A stretch of 64,000 nucleotides of DNA from Cytophagia bacterium (GCA_004293645.1 REAB01000051.1:1-64000); one strand, 5' to 3'. Positions 35,269-45,213 are shown, counted from the first letter of the stretch. Program-made: numbers and translations. The notes: generated by a model not told the origin, from the sequence alone.

Positions 35269-37197
35269 ATGCTAATTATCCCCGGAAAACTACTGGCTCA
35301 AATCAACTCTCCTGACGATTTACGCAATTTAGATACAACTCAGCTTCCCCAAGTTGCCCAAGAACTCAGACAATACATCATTGACATGGTGTCGGTGTAT
35401 GGTGGTCATTTTGGGGCCAGTTTGGGCGTAGTTGAGCTTTCAGTTGCGCTGCATTACGTTTTTAATACCCCAGACGACCAGTTGATATGGGACGTAGGAC
35501 ACCAAGCCTATGGACATAAAATATTGACTGGCCGACGCGACAGTTTTCCTACCAATAGACTCTACGGCGGGCTTTCTGGCTTTCCAAAGCGCAAAGAAAG
35601 CCCCTACGATTCGTTTGGCGTAGGCCACTCTTCTACCTCTATTTCGGCAGCGTTGGGAATGGCCATGGCCTCCGAACTAAAAAACGAAAAGTCGCGCCAG
35701 CACATTGCCGTTATTGGCGACGGCGCTATGACCGCAGGACTGGCTTTTGAAGCCATGAACCACGCGGGTGTGGCCAATTCCAATTTGCTCATTATTCTGA
35801 ATGACAACTGCATGGCCATTGACCCCAACGTGGGGGCTTTGAAACAGTACCTCACCGACATCACTACCTCGCACACCTACAACCGCGTGAAAGACGAAGT
35901 GTGGAATTTGCTGGGTAAAATGAGTCATTTTGGAAAAAGCACGCGCGAGGTAGTGGCCAAAATCGAAAACGCCATGAAAGGCGCGTTGCTCCAACAAAGC
36001 AACTTGTTCGAGTCGCTCAATTTACGCTATTTCGGCCCAGTTGATGGCCACGACATTGACCACTTGGTAAACGTACTAAACGATTTGAAGGACATTCCCG
36101 GCCCAAAAATCTTGCATTGCATTACCGTGAAAGGCAAAGGATTTGCCCTGGCCGAACAAGACCAGACCACTTGGCATGCTCCCGGGAAGTTCGATAAAGT
36201 AACGGGCGAAATATTCAAGAAAATACATAGCACACCACAACCACCCAAGTACCAAGAAGTGTTTGGGCATACCATCGTAGAATTGGCCGAAAAAAATGAC
36301 AAGATTGTGGGCATTACGCCCGCTATGCCGTCTGGTTCGTCGCTCAATATCATGATGAAAGCCATGCCCGAGCGGGCCTTTGATGTGGGCATTGCCGAGC
36401 AACACGCCGTTACGCTCTCGGCAGGAATGGCTACGCAAGGTTTAACAGTATTTTGCAACATTTACTCCACTTTTATGCAGCGCGGCTACGACCAAGTAGT
36501 GCACGATGTTTGTATTCAAGAACTACCCGTCATTTTTTGTCTCGACCGCGCAGGCTTTGCGGGGGCCGATGGCCCCACGCACCATGGCGCATACGATATT
36601 GCTTACATGCGCTGTTTGCCCAATATGATTGTGGCCGCTCCCATGAACGAGCAAGAACTACGCAACATGATGTTTACGGCTCAATCTGACAAAATTCAAG
36701 CAGGAAAAGCAGCTTTTACCATTCGTTATCCGCGCGGTGAGGGCGTAATGCCGCAGTGGCGTACTCCGCTCGAAGTCATTGAAATAGGCAAAGGTCGGGT
36801 TGTGAAAGAAGGCGACGATGTAGCCATTTTGAGTTTTGGCCACATTGGCAACTACGCTGTAAAAGCCACCGAAGCCCTCGAAAAAGAAGGCATCAGCGCG
36901 GCTCATTACGACATGCGTTTTGCCAAACCACTCGACGAAACCATGCTCCACGACATATTTCAGCGTTTTGATAAAATAATTACCATAGAAGACGGCTGCA
37001 TACAAGGTGGTTTTGGCAGTGCCATTGTTGAGTTTATGGCCGACCACGGCTACGCTGCCAAAGTAAAACGTTTGGGTATTCCCGACCAAATTGTGGAACA
37101 CGGCGAGCAAATTGAATTACACCGTGAGTGTGGATTTGCCCCCGAAGGAATCGTCAAAACCGTTCACGAAATGATGGGTTTGAACGTAATTGCTTAG
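35269..37197 (+). CDS. dxs: 1-deoxy-D-xylulose-5-phosphate synthase
   Basis: Thiamine-diphosphate enzyme joining pyruvate and glyceraldehyde 3-phosphate; first step of the MEP isoprenoid pathway. 642 residues. Seen: YGGHFGASLGVVELSVALHY, DVGHQAYGHKILTGRRD, GHSSTSISAALGMA, the thiamine-diphosphate motif GDGAMTAGLAFEAMNHAG...NDN, and DVGIAEQHAVTLSAGMA with the catalytic Glu. C-terminal transketolase domain ends 'VEHGEQIELHRECGFAPEGI'. The ATG at 35269 gives an N-terminus of a few extra residues; the family core begins at 'LLAQINSPDDLR'. A strong hairpin follows the gene. Confidence 0.97.
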   Translation: MLIIPGKLLAQINSPDDLRNLDTTQLPQVAQELRQYIIDMVSVYGGHFGASLGVVELSVALHYVFNTPDDQLIWDVGHQAYGHKILTGRRDSFPTNRLYGGLSGFPKRKESPYDSFGVGHSSTSISAALGMAMASELKNEKSRQHIAVIGDGAMTAGLAFEAMNHAGVANSNLLIILNDNCMAIDPNVGALKQYLTDITTSHTYNRVKDEVWNLLGKMSHFGKSTREVVAKIENAMKGALLQQSNLFESLNLRYFGPVDGHDIDHLVNVLNDLKDIPGPKILHCITVKGKGFALAEQDQTTWHAPGKFDKVTGEIFKKIHSTPQPPKYQEVFGHTIVELAEKNDKIVGITPAMPSGSSLNIMMKAMPERAFDVGIAEQHAVTLSAGMATQGLTVFCNIYSTFMQRGYDQVVHDVCIQELPVIFCLDRAGFAGADGPTHHGAYDIAYMRCLPNMIVAAPMNEQELRNMMFTAQSDKIQAGKAAFTIRYPRGEGVMPQWRTPLEVIEIGKGRVVKEGDDVAILSFGHIGNYAVKATEALEKEGISAAHYDMRFAKPLDETMLHDIFQRFDKIITIEDGCIQGGFGSAIVEFMADHGYAAKVKRLGIPDQIVEHGEQIELHRECGFAPEGIVKTVHEMMGLNVIA

Positions 37198-37212
37198 AAA
37201 TTATACTAAATC

Positions 37213-37281
37213 TTGTCCTGCCAACGAAGGAAGCATCTAAATCAGTTCTGTTTTTAGGTGCTTCCTTCGTTGGCAGGACAA
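37213..37281. terminator. 29-bp near-perfect hairpin between convergent dxs and carA
   Basis: The arms span 37213-37241 and 37253-37281, with an 11-base loop. They differ at a single position, which on the minus-strand or plus-strand RNA can still pair as G-U. Lying 16 bp after dxs and about 50 bp after carA, it fits a bidirectional terminator. The arm sequence (CCTGCCAACGAAGGAAGCA core) may also be a dispersed repeat. Confidence 0.75.
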
Positions 37282-37329
37282 ACGCTTTTCTTCTTTATAG
37301 AATGATGCCACGCCAGCATCTTTCATTAT

Positions 37330-38448
37330 TTACATCACTACTGCTTCTGCTTCTTCGAGCAATTTGGCAAAATCGTCGAACAAATAACGTGAATCGTGCG
37401 GCCCAGGCGATGCTTCTGGGTGGTATTGTACCGAAAACGCAGACTTATCTTTGCGACGAATGCCTTCAATAGTATGGTCATTCAAGTTTACGTGCGTTAC
37501 TTCAACGTCGGGATGTTGGGCTACTTCGTCAGGATTGACCGCAAAGCCGTGGTTTTGAGAAGTAATTTCGCACAAACCCGTCAAATAATTTTTAACGGGG
37601 TGATTGAGTCCCCGATGACCGTGGTGCATCTTGTAAGTTGCAATACCGCTGGCCAAAGCCAATATTTGATGCCCCAAACAAATACCAAAGATTGGTTTTC
37701 CTGTTTCCAAAAAAGTTTTTACTTGTGCTACCGCATAGGGCATAGCCGACGGGTCGCCTGGGCCATTTGAAATAAAGAAACCGTCTGGATTCCAAGCTAA
37801 TACTTCTTCGGCGGGTGTTTTGGCAGGAAATACCTTACAATAACAGCCGCGTTGGGTAAGATTGAGCAAAATACTTTTCTTAATGCCGTAATCCATCACG
37901 GCCACGCGCCAGCGACTCTGCGCTTCGTCCCCCATAAAATAAGGTTCTTTGGTACAAACCACCGACGAAAGTTCCAGACCGTCCATATTCGGCAATTCTT
38001 TCAAACGAGTCATCAGCTCTTCAACGTCCAAAATCTCGGACGAAATAATGGCGTTCATCACGCCTTTTTCGCGCACGTGCCGCACCAATTGGCGCGTATC
38101 TACTTCGCTGATTCCAACCACATTGGCCTTTTCAAAGTAGGTTTGGAGTGAAAAATCGGCTTGTTTCCGCGAAAAAACGTTAGAAAAAGAATTGCAAACC
38201 ATGCCACTAATCGTTACCCCCGCCGATTCTTCTTCCGTTTCCAATTGTACGCCATAGTTGCCAATGTGGGCGTTGGTGTTCACCACAATTTGCCCAAAAT
38301 ACGAAGGGTCGGTGTAAATTTCTTGGTAGCCCGTCATGCCCGTATTAAAGCATATTTCGCCGCCCATTGTGCCAATCTTACCCAATGCAAGACCTTTAAA
38401 CAATGTGCCATCTTCGAGCAATAGTAATGCTGGTGGGTGGTTGTTCAT
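37330..38448 (-). CDS. carA: Carbamoyl-phosphate synthase, small (glutaminase) subunit
   Basis: Supplies ammonia from glutamine to CarB for pyrimidine and arginine synthesis. 372 residues from ATG 38448. Seen: N-terminal GxGxxG-like 'FNTGMTGYQEIYTDPSYFGQ', 'DTRQLVRHVREKG', then the class I amidotransferase domain with the nucleophile Cys in PIFGICLGHQILALA and the His-Glu pair in FSVQYHPEASPGPHDS. carB is not in the window. It lies directly downstream of the ribosomal cluster on the same strand, separated by a terminator. Confidence 0.96.
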   Translation of the reverse strand: MNNHPPALLLLEDGTLFKGLALGKIGTMGGEICFNTGMTGYQEIYTDPSYFGQIVVNTNAHIGNYGVQLETEEESAGVTISGMVCNSFSNVFSRKQADFSLQTYFEKANVVGISEVDTRQLVRHVREKGVMNAIISSEILDVEELMTRLKELPNMDGLELSSVVCTKEPYFMGDEAQSRWRVAVMDYGIKKSILLNLTQRGCYCKVFPAKTPAEEVLAWNPDGFFISNGPGDPSAMPYAVAQVKTFLETGKPIFGICLGHQILALASGIATYKMHHGHRGLNHPVKNYLTGLCEITSQNHGFAVNPDEVAQHPDVEVTHVNLNDHTIEGIRRKDKSAFSVQYHPEASPGPHDSRYLFDDFAKLLEEAEAVVM

Positions 38449-38484
38449 GTAGTTGCTTAGTTTTAGTGGTGCAAAGTTCACAAA

Positions 38485-38513
38485 AAAGGGCTAAACTTTA
38501 CGTTTAACCCTTT
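38485..38513 (-). terminator. Terminator at the end of the ribosomal cluster
   Basis: On the minus strand: AAAGGGTTAAAC, loop GTAAA, GTTTAGCCCTTT, then TTT. It is a 12-bp stem with one G-T (G-U) position followed by a T run, 50 bp after rplQ and before carA. Confidence 0.8.
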
Positions 38514-38563
38514 CTGTATTTTTATTTTTTTGACATTTTCTAAAAAGTAGCCATCAAAAGTTA

Positions 38564-39349
38564 TTATTCTTCTGCTTTGCCACTGTTCATTTCGTCTTGC
38601 CAAACTTTCAATTCAGCCATTTTTCCATCACGAGCCATAGCGGCTTGTTGTGGCCAAGTTTCTGGGTCTTTTGAAGAAATCCCCGATATGATTTCGCGGA
38701 GGGTTTCAGCGTTAGCATCGGCCAATTGGGCAAACGTACTGATGCCAGCAGCAATAAGTGCTTCGGCAGTTTTGGGGCCAATTCCTTCCACAATTTCCAA
38801 ATCGTCGGCAATTTCTTGAGTAGCTTCCGTTTCACTTGATTCTACTTCAACGGGTGCTTCTACAATCTGGGTTTGTACTTTCGGCGTTTCTGCAACAACT
38901 ACGTCGGCACTTTCCGTAGCCGATTTTTTGCCCGAACGACGACCACGACGGGTCTTAGTTGCTTTTTCGGCAACAGCAGCCAGCATTGTTTCATTAAAAT
39001 CTACCAATTCTAAAATACACATTTCGGCGTTATCACCTTGGCGTGTTCCCAATTTGATGATTCGAGTGTAACCGCCTGGACGGTCAGCAACTTTATCAGC
39101 TACGTTGGTGAATAACTCCGTGATGACATCCTTCTGTTGGATATTTGAGAATACAACACGACGGTTGTGCGTACTGTCTTCTTTTGAGCGAGTTATCAAT
39201 GGCTCAACAAACTTTTTTAGTTCTTTGGCTTTTGCCAGCGTTGTTTCAATTCGTTTGCTGATAATCAAAGAAGCTGCCATGTTGCTCAACATAGCCGAGC
39301 GGTGCGACGATGTACGACCGAGATGGTTGTTTTTTTTACCGTGTCTCAT
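38564..39349 (-). CDS. rplQ: Ribosomal protein L17 with C-terminal helix-hairpin-helix extension
   Basis: Large-subunit protein. Start at ATG 39349 ([20 protein letters not shown]), the standard L17 start. The L17 core takes residues 1 to about 118 (ends '[14 protein letters not shown]'). It is followed by a basic stretch (~125-145, '[13 protein letters not shown]'), a Val/Glu/Thr-rich linker (~150-180), and a helix-hairpin-helix unit '[20 protein letters not shown]' (~184-203) continuing with '[20 protein letters not shown]'. Total 261 residues, over twice the bacterial average of ~120-160. Such an HhH on L17 could bind rRNA or DNA; its role is unknown. Confidence 0.95.
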   Translation of the reverse strand: MRHGKKNNHLGRTSSHRSAMLSNMAASLIISKRIETTLAKAKELKKFVEPLITRSKEDSTHNRRVVFSNIQQKDVITELFTNVADKVADRPGGYTRIIKLGTRQGDNAEMCILELVDFNETMLAAVAEKATKTRRGRRSGKKSATESADVVVAETPKVQTQIVEAPVEVESSETEATQEIADDLEIVEGIGPKTAEALIAAGISTFAQLADANAETLREIISGISSKDPETWPQQAAMARDGKMAELKVWQDEMNSGKAEE

Positions 39350-39430
39350 TACTTTACAATTGTGATTGGCTTCGAGCGGCGGTGTAACGCGCTTCAGAAT
39401 ACCAATCGGTTGAACATTTATTAAAAAAAG

Positions 39431-39468
39431 AAAGAGGTTTGTAGGCATTGCTGCTTCCAAACCTCTTT
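39431..39468 (-). terminator. Hairpin with T run between rpoA and rplQ
   Basis: Perfect 11-bp stem AAAGAGGTTTG (39431-39441)/CAAACCTCTTT (39458-39468), 16-base loop. On the minus strand the stem is followed by CTTTTTTT. It lies between rpoA and rplQ, so it may stop part of the transcripts before rplQ. Confidence 0.65.
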
Positions 39469-39480
39469 ACCAATGTATTA

Positions 39481-40470
39481 TTAATCTTCGTCGAGGCGAT
39501 ATTTGGCCACATCCATACCAAACACCAAACCCTTTTCTGAAATCAACTGCTCTAATTCAGTCAAAGATTTCTTACCAAAATTACGAAATTTCATCATGTC
39601 TGAAATATCCAATCTGGCCAAATCTCCCAATGTTTTCAAATCAGCAGATTTCAAGCAGTTGAAGGCTCGCACCGACAAGTCGAGGTCGGACAAAGCTGTT
39701 TTGAGCAATTTACGCATCCGCAACATTTCTTCATCTACTTCGCTTACTTCGTCCATTTTCTGCGTTTCAAACGTCATCGTTTGGTCTGAGAAAAGCATGA
39801 AGTGTTGAATCAAAATGTGAGCAGCCCCTTTGAGCGCATCTTCAGGGTGGATAGACCCGTCGGTAGCCACTTCAATGAGCAATTTCTCATAGTCAGTTTT
39901 TTGCTCTACACGGGTATTTTCAATGCTGTATTTTACGTTTTTGATGGGCGTATAAATTGCATCTACTGGAATATGCCCCAATGGAAGCTCCATATTACGC
40001 GCTTCATCTGCCGATACGTACCCGCGCCCTTTCTCTACAATAATTTCAACTTCAAACGAGATTTTGTCATCAATATGACAAATAACCAAGTCTGGATTCA
40101 AAACTTGGAACGACGCAGAAAACTTGCTAATATCACCCGCCGTTACGGTAGATTGATTCTTAACATTTACTACGATTCGGTTGTCAGTCAAATCTGAAAT
40201 TTTCTTGAAACGTACTTGTTTCAAATTCAAAATCATTTCAGTTACGTCCTCTACAACTCCTTCGATGGAAGAAAATTCGTGAAGTACCGATGGAAACTTG
40301 ACACTCGTAATGGCATAACCCTCAAGCGACGAAAGCAAGATTCGCCGCAAAGCATTTCCGATAGTTACTCCAAAGCCTCTTTCTAAGGGCTTAAACTCAA
40401 ATGTCCCGTGAAAGTCGTTGGCTTTTTCCATTACAACTTTGTCGGGCATCTGAAATGCTAAAATAGACAT
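39481..40470 (-). CDS. rpoA: RNA polymerase alpha subunit
   Basis: Assembly platform of RNA polymerase with a C-terminal domain for promoter and activator contacts. 329 residues from ATG 40470 ([12 protein letters not shown]). N-terminal domain shows [25 protein letters not shown]-terminal domain shows '[23 protein letters not shown]' and '[16 protein letters not shown]'. Frame and length are normal. Confidence 0.97.
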   Translation of the reverse strand: MSILAFQMPDKVVMEKANDFHGTFEFKPLERGFGVTIGNALRRILLSSLEGYAITSVKFPSVLHEFSSIEGVVEDVTEMILNLKQVRFKKISDLTDNRIVVNVKNQSTVTAGDISKFSASFQVLNPDLVICHIDDKISFEVEIIVEKGRGYVSADEARNMELPLGHIPVDAIYTPIKNVKYSIENTRVEQKTDYEKLLIEVATDGSIHPEDALKGAAHILIQHFMLFSDQTMTFETQKMDEVSEVDEEMLRMRKLLKTALSDLDLSVRAFNCLKSADLKTLGDLARLDISDMMKFRNFGKKSLTELEQLISEKGLVFGMDVAKYRLDED

Positions 40471-40537
40471 ATGATTAGCAGTTTTTAAAGTTCGACAGCG
40501 ATAATCGCTGTTTGTTTCTGTATTTAGAAAATACAAT

Positions 40538-40581
40538 TACGAAACCCCAAATCACCTGTTTGATGCCAATGGAGTTTCGTA
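40538..40581 (-). terminator. Hairpin between rpsD and rpoA
   Basis: TACGAAAC (40538-40545)/GTTTCGTA (40574-40581), a perfect 8-bp stem extendable by CC/GG. The following minus-strand bases are only moderately T-rich, so it may be a processing or attenuation site, not a strong terminator. A smaller CAGCGA/TCGCTG hairpin lies at 40496-40510. Confidence 0.45.
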
Positions 40582-40587
40582 GTATTA

Positions 40588-41199
40588 TTATTTCGAATAT
40601 AATTCGACAATCAACTGCTCGTTGATGGTCTCTGGAATCTGGTCGCGCTCTGGATATTGAACGAACTTTCCAACCATCATTGAATTATCCCACTCCAACC
40701 AATCAAAGCGCTTACCAACACCACCGCGAGCGGCCAAACTGTCAGAAACAACTTCTAATGACTTAGATTTTTCACGCACACCAATGGTTTGACCAGGGCG
40801 AAGTGAGTAAGATGGAATGTTTACGAGTTCCCCATCAACAACAATGTGTTGGTGAGTTACGAGTTGCCGTGCGGCGCGACGAGTGGGTGCAATACCCAAA
40901 CGATATACAGTATTGTCTAAACGTGCTTCGCAAAGTTTCAAAAGGTTTTCACCTTTGATACCCTCACGAACAGCCGCACGATTAAACAAATTGCGGAACT
41001 GACGCTCCAACATACCATACGTGTATTTTACTTTTTGCTTCTCCGTAAGCTGAATCGCATATTCTGATTTCTTGCTGCGGCGGCCGCGTCCGTGCTGGCC
41101 TGGGGGATAGCTTTTTTTGTTCAGTGCCTTGCTTGGGCCCATGATGGGTTCTCCAAAGCGGCGTGAAATCTTTGATTTCGGACCTGTGTAACGTGCCAT
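40588..41199 (-). CDS. rpsD: Ribosomal protein S4
   Basis: Primary 16S rRNA-binding protein of the small subunit; 203 residues. Starts [20 protein letters not shown]; the S4 RNA-binding domain '[30 protein letters not shown]' (read in two parts) is intact; ends '[15 protein letters not shown]'. It lacks zinc-binding cysteines at the N-terminus. In many bacteria S4 represses the alpha operon; the hairpins around this gene would be candidate sites. Confidence 0.97.
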   Translation of the reverse strand: MARYTGPKSKISRRFGEPIMGPSKALNKKSYPPGQHGRGRRSKKSEYAIQLTEKQKVKYTYGMLERQFRNLFNRAAVREGIKGENLLKLCEARLDNTVYRLGIAPTRRAARQLVTHQHIVVDGELVNIPSYSLRPGQTIGVREKSKSLEVVSDSLAARGGVGKRFDWLEWDNSMMVGKFVQYPERDQIPETINEQLIVELYSK

Positions 41200-41226
41200 T
41201 ATGTAATAAATTAAAACAACAAAAAT

Positions 41227-41285
41227 CTACCAATAGAACAATCTTTTAACCCCAGTGTCCAAATTAAGGATTGTTCTATTGGTAG
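41227..41285 (-). terminator. Perfect 17-bp hairpin between rpsK and rpsD
   Basis: CTACCAATAGAACAATC (41227-41243) and GATTGTTCTATTGGTAG (41269-41285) are exact inverted repeats with a 25-base loop. On the minus strand the stem is followed by ATTTTTGTTGTTTTAA. It lies within the operon, so it could partly terminate, protect the upstream mRNA, or serve as an RNA-binding site. Confidence 0.65.
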
Positions 41286-41301
41286 TAATATAATTGAAAC
41301 C

Positions 41302-41697
41302 TTAAACTCTACGACGTTTGGGAGGGCGACAGCCGTTGTGTGGCATCGGCGTAATGTCCCGAATAAGCGTTACTTCAATGCCTAAGTTTTGAACAGTACG
41401 GATGGCCGACTCACGACCAGAACCAGGACCTTTTACAAAAACTTCGGCTTTGCGCATACCTAAATCGTAGGCAATCTGACCGCAGTTTTGGGCAGCAGTT
41501 TGGGCAGCATAAGGTGTATTCTTTTTAGAACCTTTGAAACCCATTTTACCAGCCGAAGCCCAAGATATAACTTGGCCCGACATATTGGTAATTGAGATAA
41601 TAATGTTGTTGAAAGAAGCACGAATGTGTACTTGTCCAACCTGTTCAACGACAACGACACGCTTTTTTGCCTTGTCTTTTCTTTTTGATTGAGCCAT
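41302..41697 (-). CDS. rpsK: Ribosomal protein S11
   Basis: Small-subunit platform protein; 131 residues. Seen: '[21 protein letters not shown]', '[20 protein letters not shown]' and the C-terminal signature '[20 protein letters not shown]' (20 residues). Basic N-terminal tail '[12 protein letters not shown]'. Between rpsM and rpsD as in the usual alpha operon. Confidence 0.97.
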   Translation of the reverse strand: MAQSKRKDKAKKRVVVVEQVGQVHIRASFNNIIISITNMSGQVISWASAGKMGFKGSKKNTPYAAQTAAQNCGQIAYDLGMRKAEVFVKGPGSGRESAIRTVQNLGIEVTLIRDITPMPHNGCRPPKRRRV

Positions 41698-41757
41698 TTT
41701 ATTTGGTTGTTCTCAGTTTTTGATTGGAGTGCGTACTCCCTCAAAACTATTAACTTA

Positions 41758-42135
41758 TTACTTCGTTACCTTTTTCTTGTTGGCAACCGTCTTACGTTTA
41801 CCTTTCCGAGTACGGGTGTTGTTTTTGGTACGCTGACCACGAACGGGCAGACCTTTACGGTGCCGCAAGCCGCGATAGCAGCCAATGTCCATCAATCGCT
41901 TGATGTTGAGTTGCATTTCCGAACGGAGCGCACCTTCTGTCGTAAATTCATTGGAAATAACGGCACGAACTGCGCTCGCGTCTTCGTCGTTCCAATCAAC
42001 TACTTTCTTATCATAACTTACTCCGGCCTTTGTCAAAATTTGGCGAGCTGCACTACGACCAATTCCGTAGATATAGGTCAAAGAAATCTCACCGCGTTTC
42101 TTATCCGGGATGTCAACACCTGCAATACGAGCCAT
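41758..42135 (-). CDS. rpsM: Ribosomal protein S13
   Basis: Small-subunit head protein contacting the P-site tRNA and L5; 125 residues. Starts [20 protein letters not shown] with '[14 protein letters not shown]' and the conserved '[20 protein letters not shown]'. Lysine-rich C-terminus '[12 protein letters not shown]'. Confidence 0.97.
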   Translation of the reverse strand: MARIAGVDIPDKKRGEISLTYIYGIGRSAARQILTKAGVSYDKKVVDWNDEDASAVRAVISNEFTTEGALRSEMQLNIKRLMDIGCYRGLRHRKGLPVRGQRTKNNTRTRKGKRKTVANKKKVTK

Positions 42136-42141
42136 GTTCTG

Positions 42142-42258
42142 TTATCCTTGTCTTTGTTTGTACTTGGGATTCTTTTTGTTGATTATGTAGAGCTTACCCT
42201 TACGGCGAATGATTTTACACTCGGCGCTACGTTTCTTAATTGATGCTTTTACTTTCAT
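42142..42258 (-). CDS. rpmJ: Ribosomal protein L36, zinc-ligand-free form
   Basis: A 38-residue protein, ATG 42258 to TAA 42142, sequence start [20 protein letters not shown] and ending PKYKQRQG. Typical L36 binds zinc through Cys11, Cys14, Cys27 and His33. Here positions 11, 27 and 33 are Ser, Asn and Tyr, and only Cys14 remains, so this is the C-minus form that cannot hold zinc. Lies between infA and rpsM as usual. Confidence 0.95.
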   Translation of the reverse strand: MKVKASIKKRSAECKIIRRKGKLYIINKKNPKYKQRQG

Positions 42259-42333
42259 TGCCTTAACAATTGATATGGTTTTACTTGCTTACTCAAAATA
42301 TGCCTCAAAGCAATATTTAAGCGAATTAAACTT

Positions 42334-42552
42334 CTATTTGTAACGGTAAATAATACGCGCCTTCGATAAATCATAAGGCGACATCTCCAATTTTACGCGG
42401 TCTCCTTGTAAAATTTTAATATAGTGCATGCGCATCTTACCAGATATGTGGGCTATCACCTCGTGCTTATTTTCGAGTTGTACTCGAAACATCGCATTAG
42501 AAAGTGCCTCTGATATTACGCCATCAACTTCTATTAATCCTTGTTTTGCCAT
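42334..42552 (-). CDS. infA: Translation initiation factor IF-1
   Basis: 72-residue OB-fold factor that binds the ribosomal A site during initiation. Starts [20 protein letters not shown]; ends '[11 protein letters not shown]', normal length. Between map and rpmJ. Confidence 0.97.
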   Translation of the reverse strand: MAKQGLIEVDGVISEALSNAMFRVQLENKHEVIAHISGKMRMHYIKILQGDRVKLEMSPYDLSKARIIYRYK

Positions 42553-42575
42553 GTACAGGTGGTAAGTAATATGTT

Positions 42576-43388
42576 TTAAACGCTTACCATTAAGGTTGTA
42601 TGCTGGATTACTTCTTCAATGTATTTGAAAGTAGTCAAGATTTCTGCTTTTCCTTTTCTAACTACTACTGTGTGCTCAAAGTGAGCTGCTGGTTTTCGGT
42701 CGCTTGTGCGAATTGTCCAACCATCTTTTTCTTGCACTACGTCTTTTTTTCCCAGCGTAATCATCGGCTCAATGGCGAGTACCATTCCCTCTTTCAAGGC
42801 AGGCCCTTGTCCTCTTTTTCCGTAGTTGGGTACTTCTGGACTTTCGTGTAGTTCTCTACCAACACCATGCCCCACCAACTCGCGGACTACTCCGTATTTG
42901 AAACGCTCCACGTAGTTTTGTATCGCGTAACCTATGTCTCCCACACGTTTGCCAACTATTGCTTGTTCTATTCCAAGATAAAGCGATTGCTTGGTGTGTT
43001 TGAGCAAAGCCATTGTTTCTGCTCTGACTTCGCCAACAGGATAAGTATAGGCACTATCGCTGTGAAAACCATTCAATTTAACGCCGCAATCAATTGATAA
43101 AACATCTCCTTCTTGCAACTGATAACCACTTGGAAACCCATGAACTACTGTATCATTGAGAGAAATACAAAGTGAAGATGGAAATTTGCCTGAGCTGGTT
43201 GTATATCCTTTAAATGAGGGAATACCTTGATAATCTCGAATGTATTCCTCGGCTACTTTATCTAACTTATTGGTAGTAATACCTGGTTTAATCCATTTGG
43301 CAACCTCCGCGTGTGCCTTGCCAAGCACTTGGGCACTTTCCTTGATGAGAAGGATTTCTTCCTCTGATTTTAGGAAAATCATTTTCAT
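42576..43388 (-). CDS. map: Methionine aminopeptidase, type I
   Basis: Removes N-terminal methionine from new proteins. 270 residues. Metal ligands visible: Asp in [18 protein letters not shown] (both Asp), His in [13 protein letters not shown], Glu in [10 protein letters not shown] and Glu in [10 protein letters not shown]. Start could be ATG 43388 or the ATG at 43382 ([10 protein letters not shown]), the latter matching most family members. Starts 3 bp after secY, so co-transcribed with the ribosomal genes. Confidence 0.95.
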   Translation of the reverse strand: MKMIFLKSEEEILLIKESAQVLGKAHAEVAKWIKPGITTNKLDKVAEEYIRDYQGIPSFKGYTTSSGKFPSSLCISLNDTVVHGFPSGYQLQEGDVLSIDCGVKLNGFHSDSAYTYPVGEVRAETMALLKHTKQSLYLGIEQAIVGKRVGDIGYAIQNYVERFKYGVVRELVGHGVGRELHESPEVPNYGKRGQGPALKEGMVLAIEPMITLGKKDVVQEKDGWTIRTSDRKPAAHFEHTVVVRKGKAEILTTFKYIEEVIQHTTLMVSV

Positions 43389-43391
43389 TGG

Positions 43392-44705
43392 TTAGGCTGC
43401 AACTGTTTCATTACGGCCTTTCACTCTACCCGATTTCATCAATCCTTCGTAACGCTTCATCAACAAATAACTTTCTACCTGCTGCAAAGTATCCAACACC
43501 ACACCCACCAGAATTAATAAGGAAGTACCTCCAAAAAACTGAGCAAACGTTCCTGTCATTCCTGTCATACTGGCGATGGCGGGCAAAATGGCCACTATCG
43601 CAAGCAATAGACCTCCTGGCAATGTAATTCTGTCAAGTACAGTTGCTATGAAATCTGATGTTGAAAGTCCTGGCTTAACACCTGGAATAAAACCACCACC
43701 TCTTTTCATATCTTCTGATATTTGCTGTGGATTTATTGCGATAGCTGTATAAAAAAACGTAAAGACGATAATAAGTGTCCCAAACAGTAAATTATAAGGC
43801 CAAGTAGTGTAGTCATTGAAAGTAGCTACCACCGATTGTGCCGCGTCGCTTTTCTCTGCAAATAGTCCTGCAACCAGCGATGGCAAAAACATCAGGGCTT
43901 GTGCAAAAATAATGGGCATTACTCCCGACGTGTTTAATTTCAAAGGTAAATATTGTCTTTGTCCGCCCGTAGATTTATTTCCTACAATTTGTTTGGCATA
44001 TTGTATAGGAATACGACGTACTGCTTGGGTCAATGCCACTGCAAACATTACAACTAAAAACAAGGCTACTATTTCAAGTACAAATATCAATGCTTGGCCG
44101 CTTCCACGCGACATTGCTTCACCGTAGATAGCCCCTGGAAAGCGTGAAACGATACCAATCATTATCAACATTGAGGTACCATTTCCAATACCTTTATCGG
44201 TAATACGCTCGCCAAGCCACATACAGAATATAGTACCCGCAGTCAATATTAATACCGAAGACACCGTAAAAGCTGCTCTACTCACCAGCAACGAATCTGC
44301 TGGTATTGTAGTAGATAAGTAACTAACGGCTTGTGCTACTGTTACAAAGATGGTGAGTACACGCGTAATCTGGTTGAGTTTCTTGCGACCCGATTCACCT
44401 TCTTTCTGCATCTTCTGAAAATAGGGCAACGCCATTGTCAGAAGCTGAATTGCGATAGAAGCCGATATGTACGGCATGATGCCCAATGCAAAAATAGATG
44501 CCTTACTAAAAGCACCTCCTAAAAAAGTATCAAGCAAACCCAAAAGACCTTGTGGATTTACATTCAACTTACTTGCATCAACTCCTGGCAGTACAATATA
44601 AGACCCTAAACGGTAAACGGAGATTAACAGCAACGTATTCAAAATACGTCCTCTTAATTCTTCTATCGAAAAAATGTTTTTTAGGGTTTGTATGAGCCTT
44701 TTCAT
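43392..44705 (-). CDS. secY: Protein translocase subunit SecY
   Basis: Channel subunit of the Sec translocon; 437 residues with ten membrane segments. Seen: 'LGSYIVLPGVD', 'SIFALGIMPYISASIAIQLL' (20), 'GKKLNQITRVLTIFVTV' type second segment, and the C-terminal 'QQVESYLLMKRYEGLMKSGR' (20). Frame intact. Located between rplO and map as in most Bacteroidota. Confidence 0.97.
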   Translation of the reverse strand: MKRLIQTLKNIFSIEELRGRILNTLLLISVYRLGSYIVLPGVDASKLNVNPQGLLGLLDTFLGGAFSKASIFALGIMPYISASIAIQLLTMALPYFQKMQKEGESGRKKLNQITRVLTIFVTVAQAVSYLSTTIPADSLLVSRAAFTVSSVLILTAGTIFCMWLGERITDKGIGNGTSMLIMIGIVSRFPGAIYGEAMSRGSGQALIFVLEIVALFLVVMFAVALTQAVRRIPIQYAKQIVGNKSTGGQRQYLPLKLNTSGVMPIIFAQALMFLPSLVAGLFAEKSDAAQSVVATFNDYTTWPYNLLFGTLIIVFTFFYTAIAINPQQISEDMKRGGGFIPGVKPGLSTSDFIATVLDRITLPGGLLLAIVAILPAIASMTGMTGTFAQFFGGTSLLILVGVVLDTLQQVESYLLMKRYEGLMKSGRVKGRNETVAA

Positions 44706-44766
44706 GTGGTTTTGTAAATCAACTTTGATAAAAATTAGGCAAAGTTACCAAATATAATATTAACTA

Positions 44767-45213
44767 TTACAATTTTATAACTTTACCTCCCACCTTCTCA
44801 ACTGCCTGAACTGCCGCTGCCGAAAATGCGTGTAACTTTATCTCAACTGAACTTGTCAATTCGCCACGACTGAGGAGCTTCACCAAATCGTTTTTCCCAA
44901 CCAAACCGTTCTTGTAAAGTATGTCAAAATCTATGACAGATACTCCTGTTTTTTGTACTAACAGTTGTACTTCGTCCAAATTAACGGCCTTATACTCAAC
45001 ACGATTTATGTTTTTGAAACCAAACTTTGGTACGCGGCGTTGTAGGGGCATTTGACCACCTTCAAAACTGCGCTTTTGGCTATATCCTGAACGAGACTGC
45101 GCTCCTTTGTTACCTCGGGTCGAAGTGGCCCCCATTCCTGAGCCGTGTCCTCTACCCAAACGCTTGTTGGTTTTTATTGAACCTTTTGCGGGTTTTAATG
45201 AATTAAGCTCCAT
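44767..45213 (-). CDS. rplO: Ribosomal protein L15
   Basis: Late-assembling large-subunit protein; 148 residues. Starts MELNSLKPAKGSIKTNKRLG and has the Gly/Arg-rich 'GRGHGSGMGATSTRGNKGAQ' region. Ends 'FSAAAVQAVEKVGGKVIKL'. Confidence 0.97.
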   Translation of the reverse strand: MELNSLKPAKGSIKTNKRLGRGHGSGMGATSTRGNKGAQSRSGYSQKRSFEGGQMPLQRRVPKFGFKNINRVEYKAVNLDEVQLLVQKTGVSVIDFDILYKNGLVGKNDLVKLLSRGELTSSVEIKLHAFSAAAVQAVEKVGGKVIKL

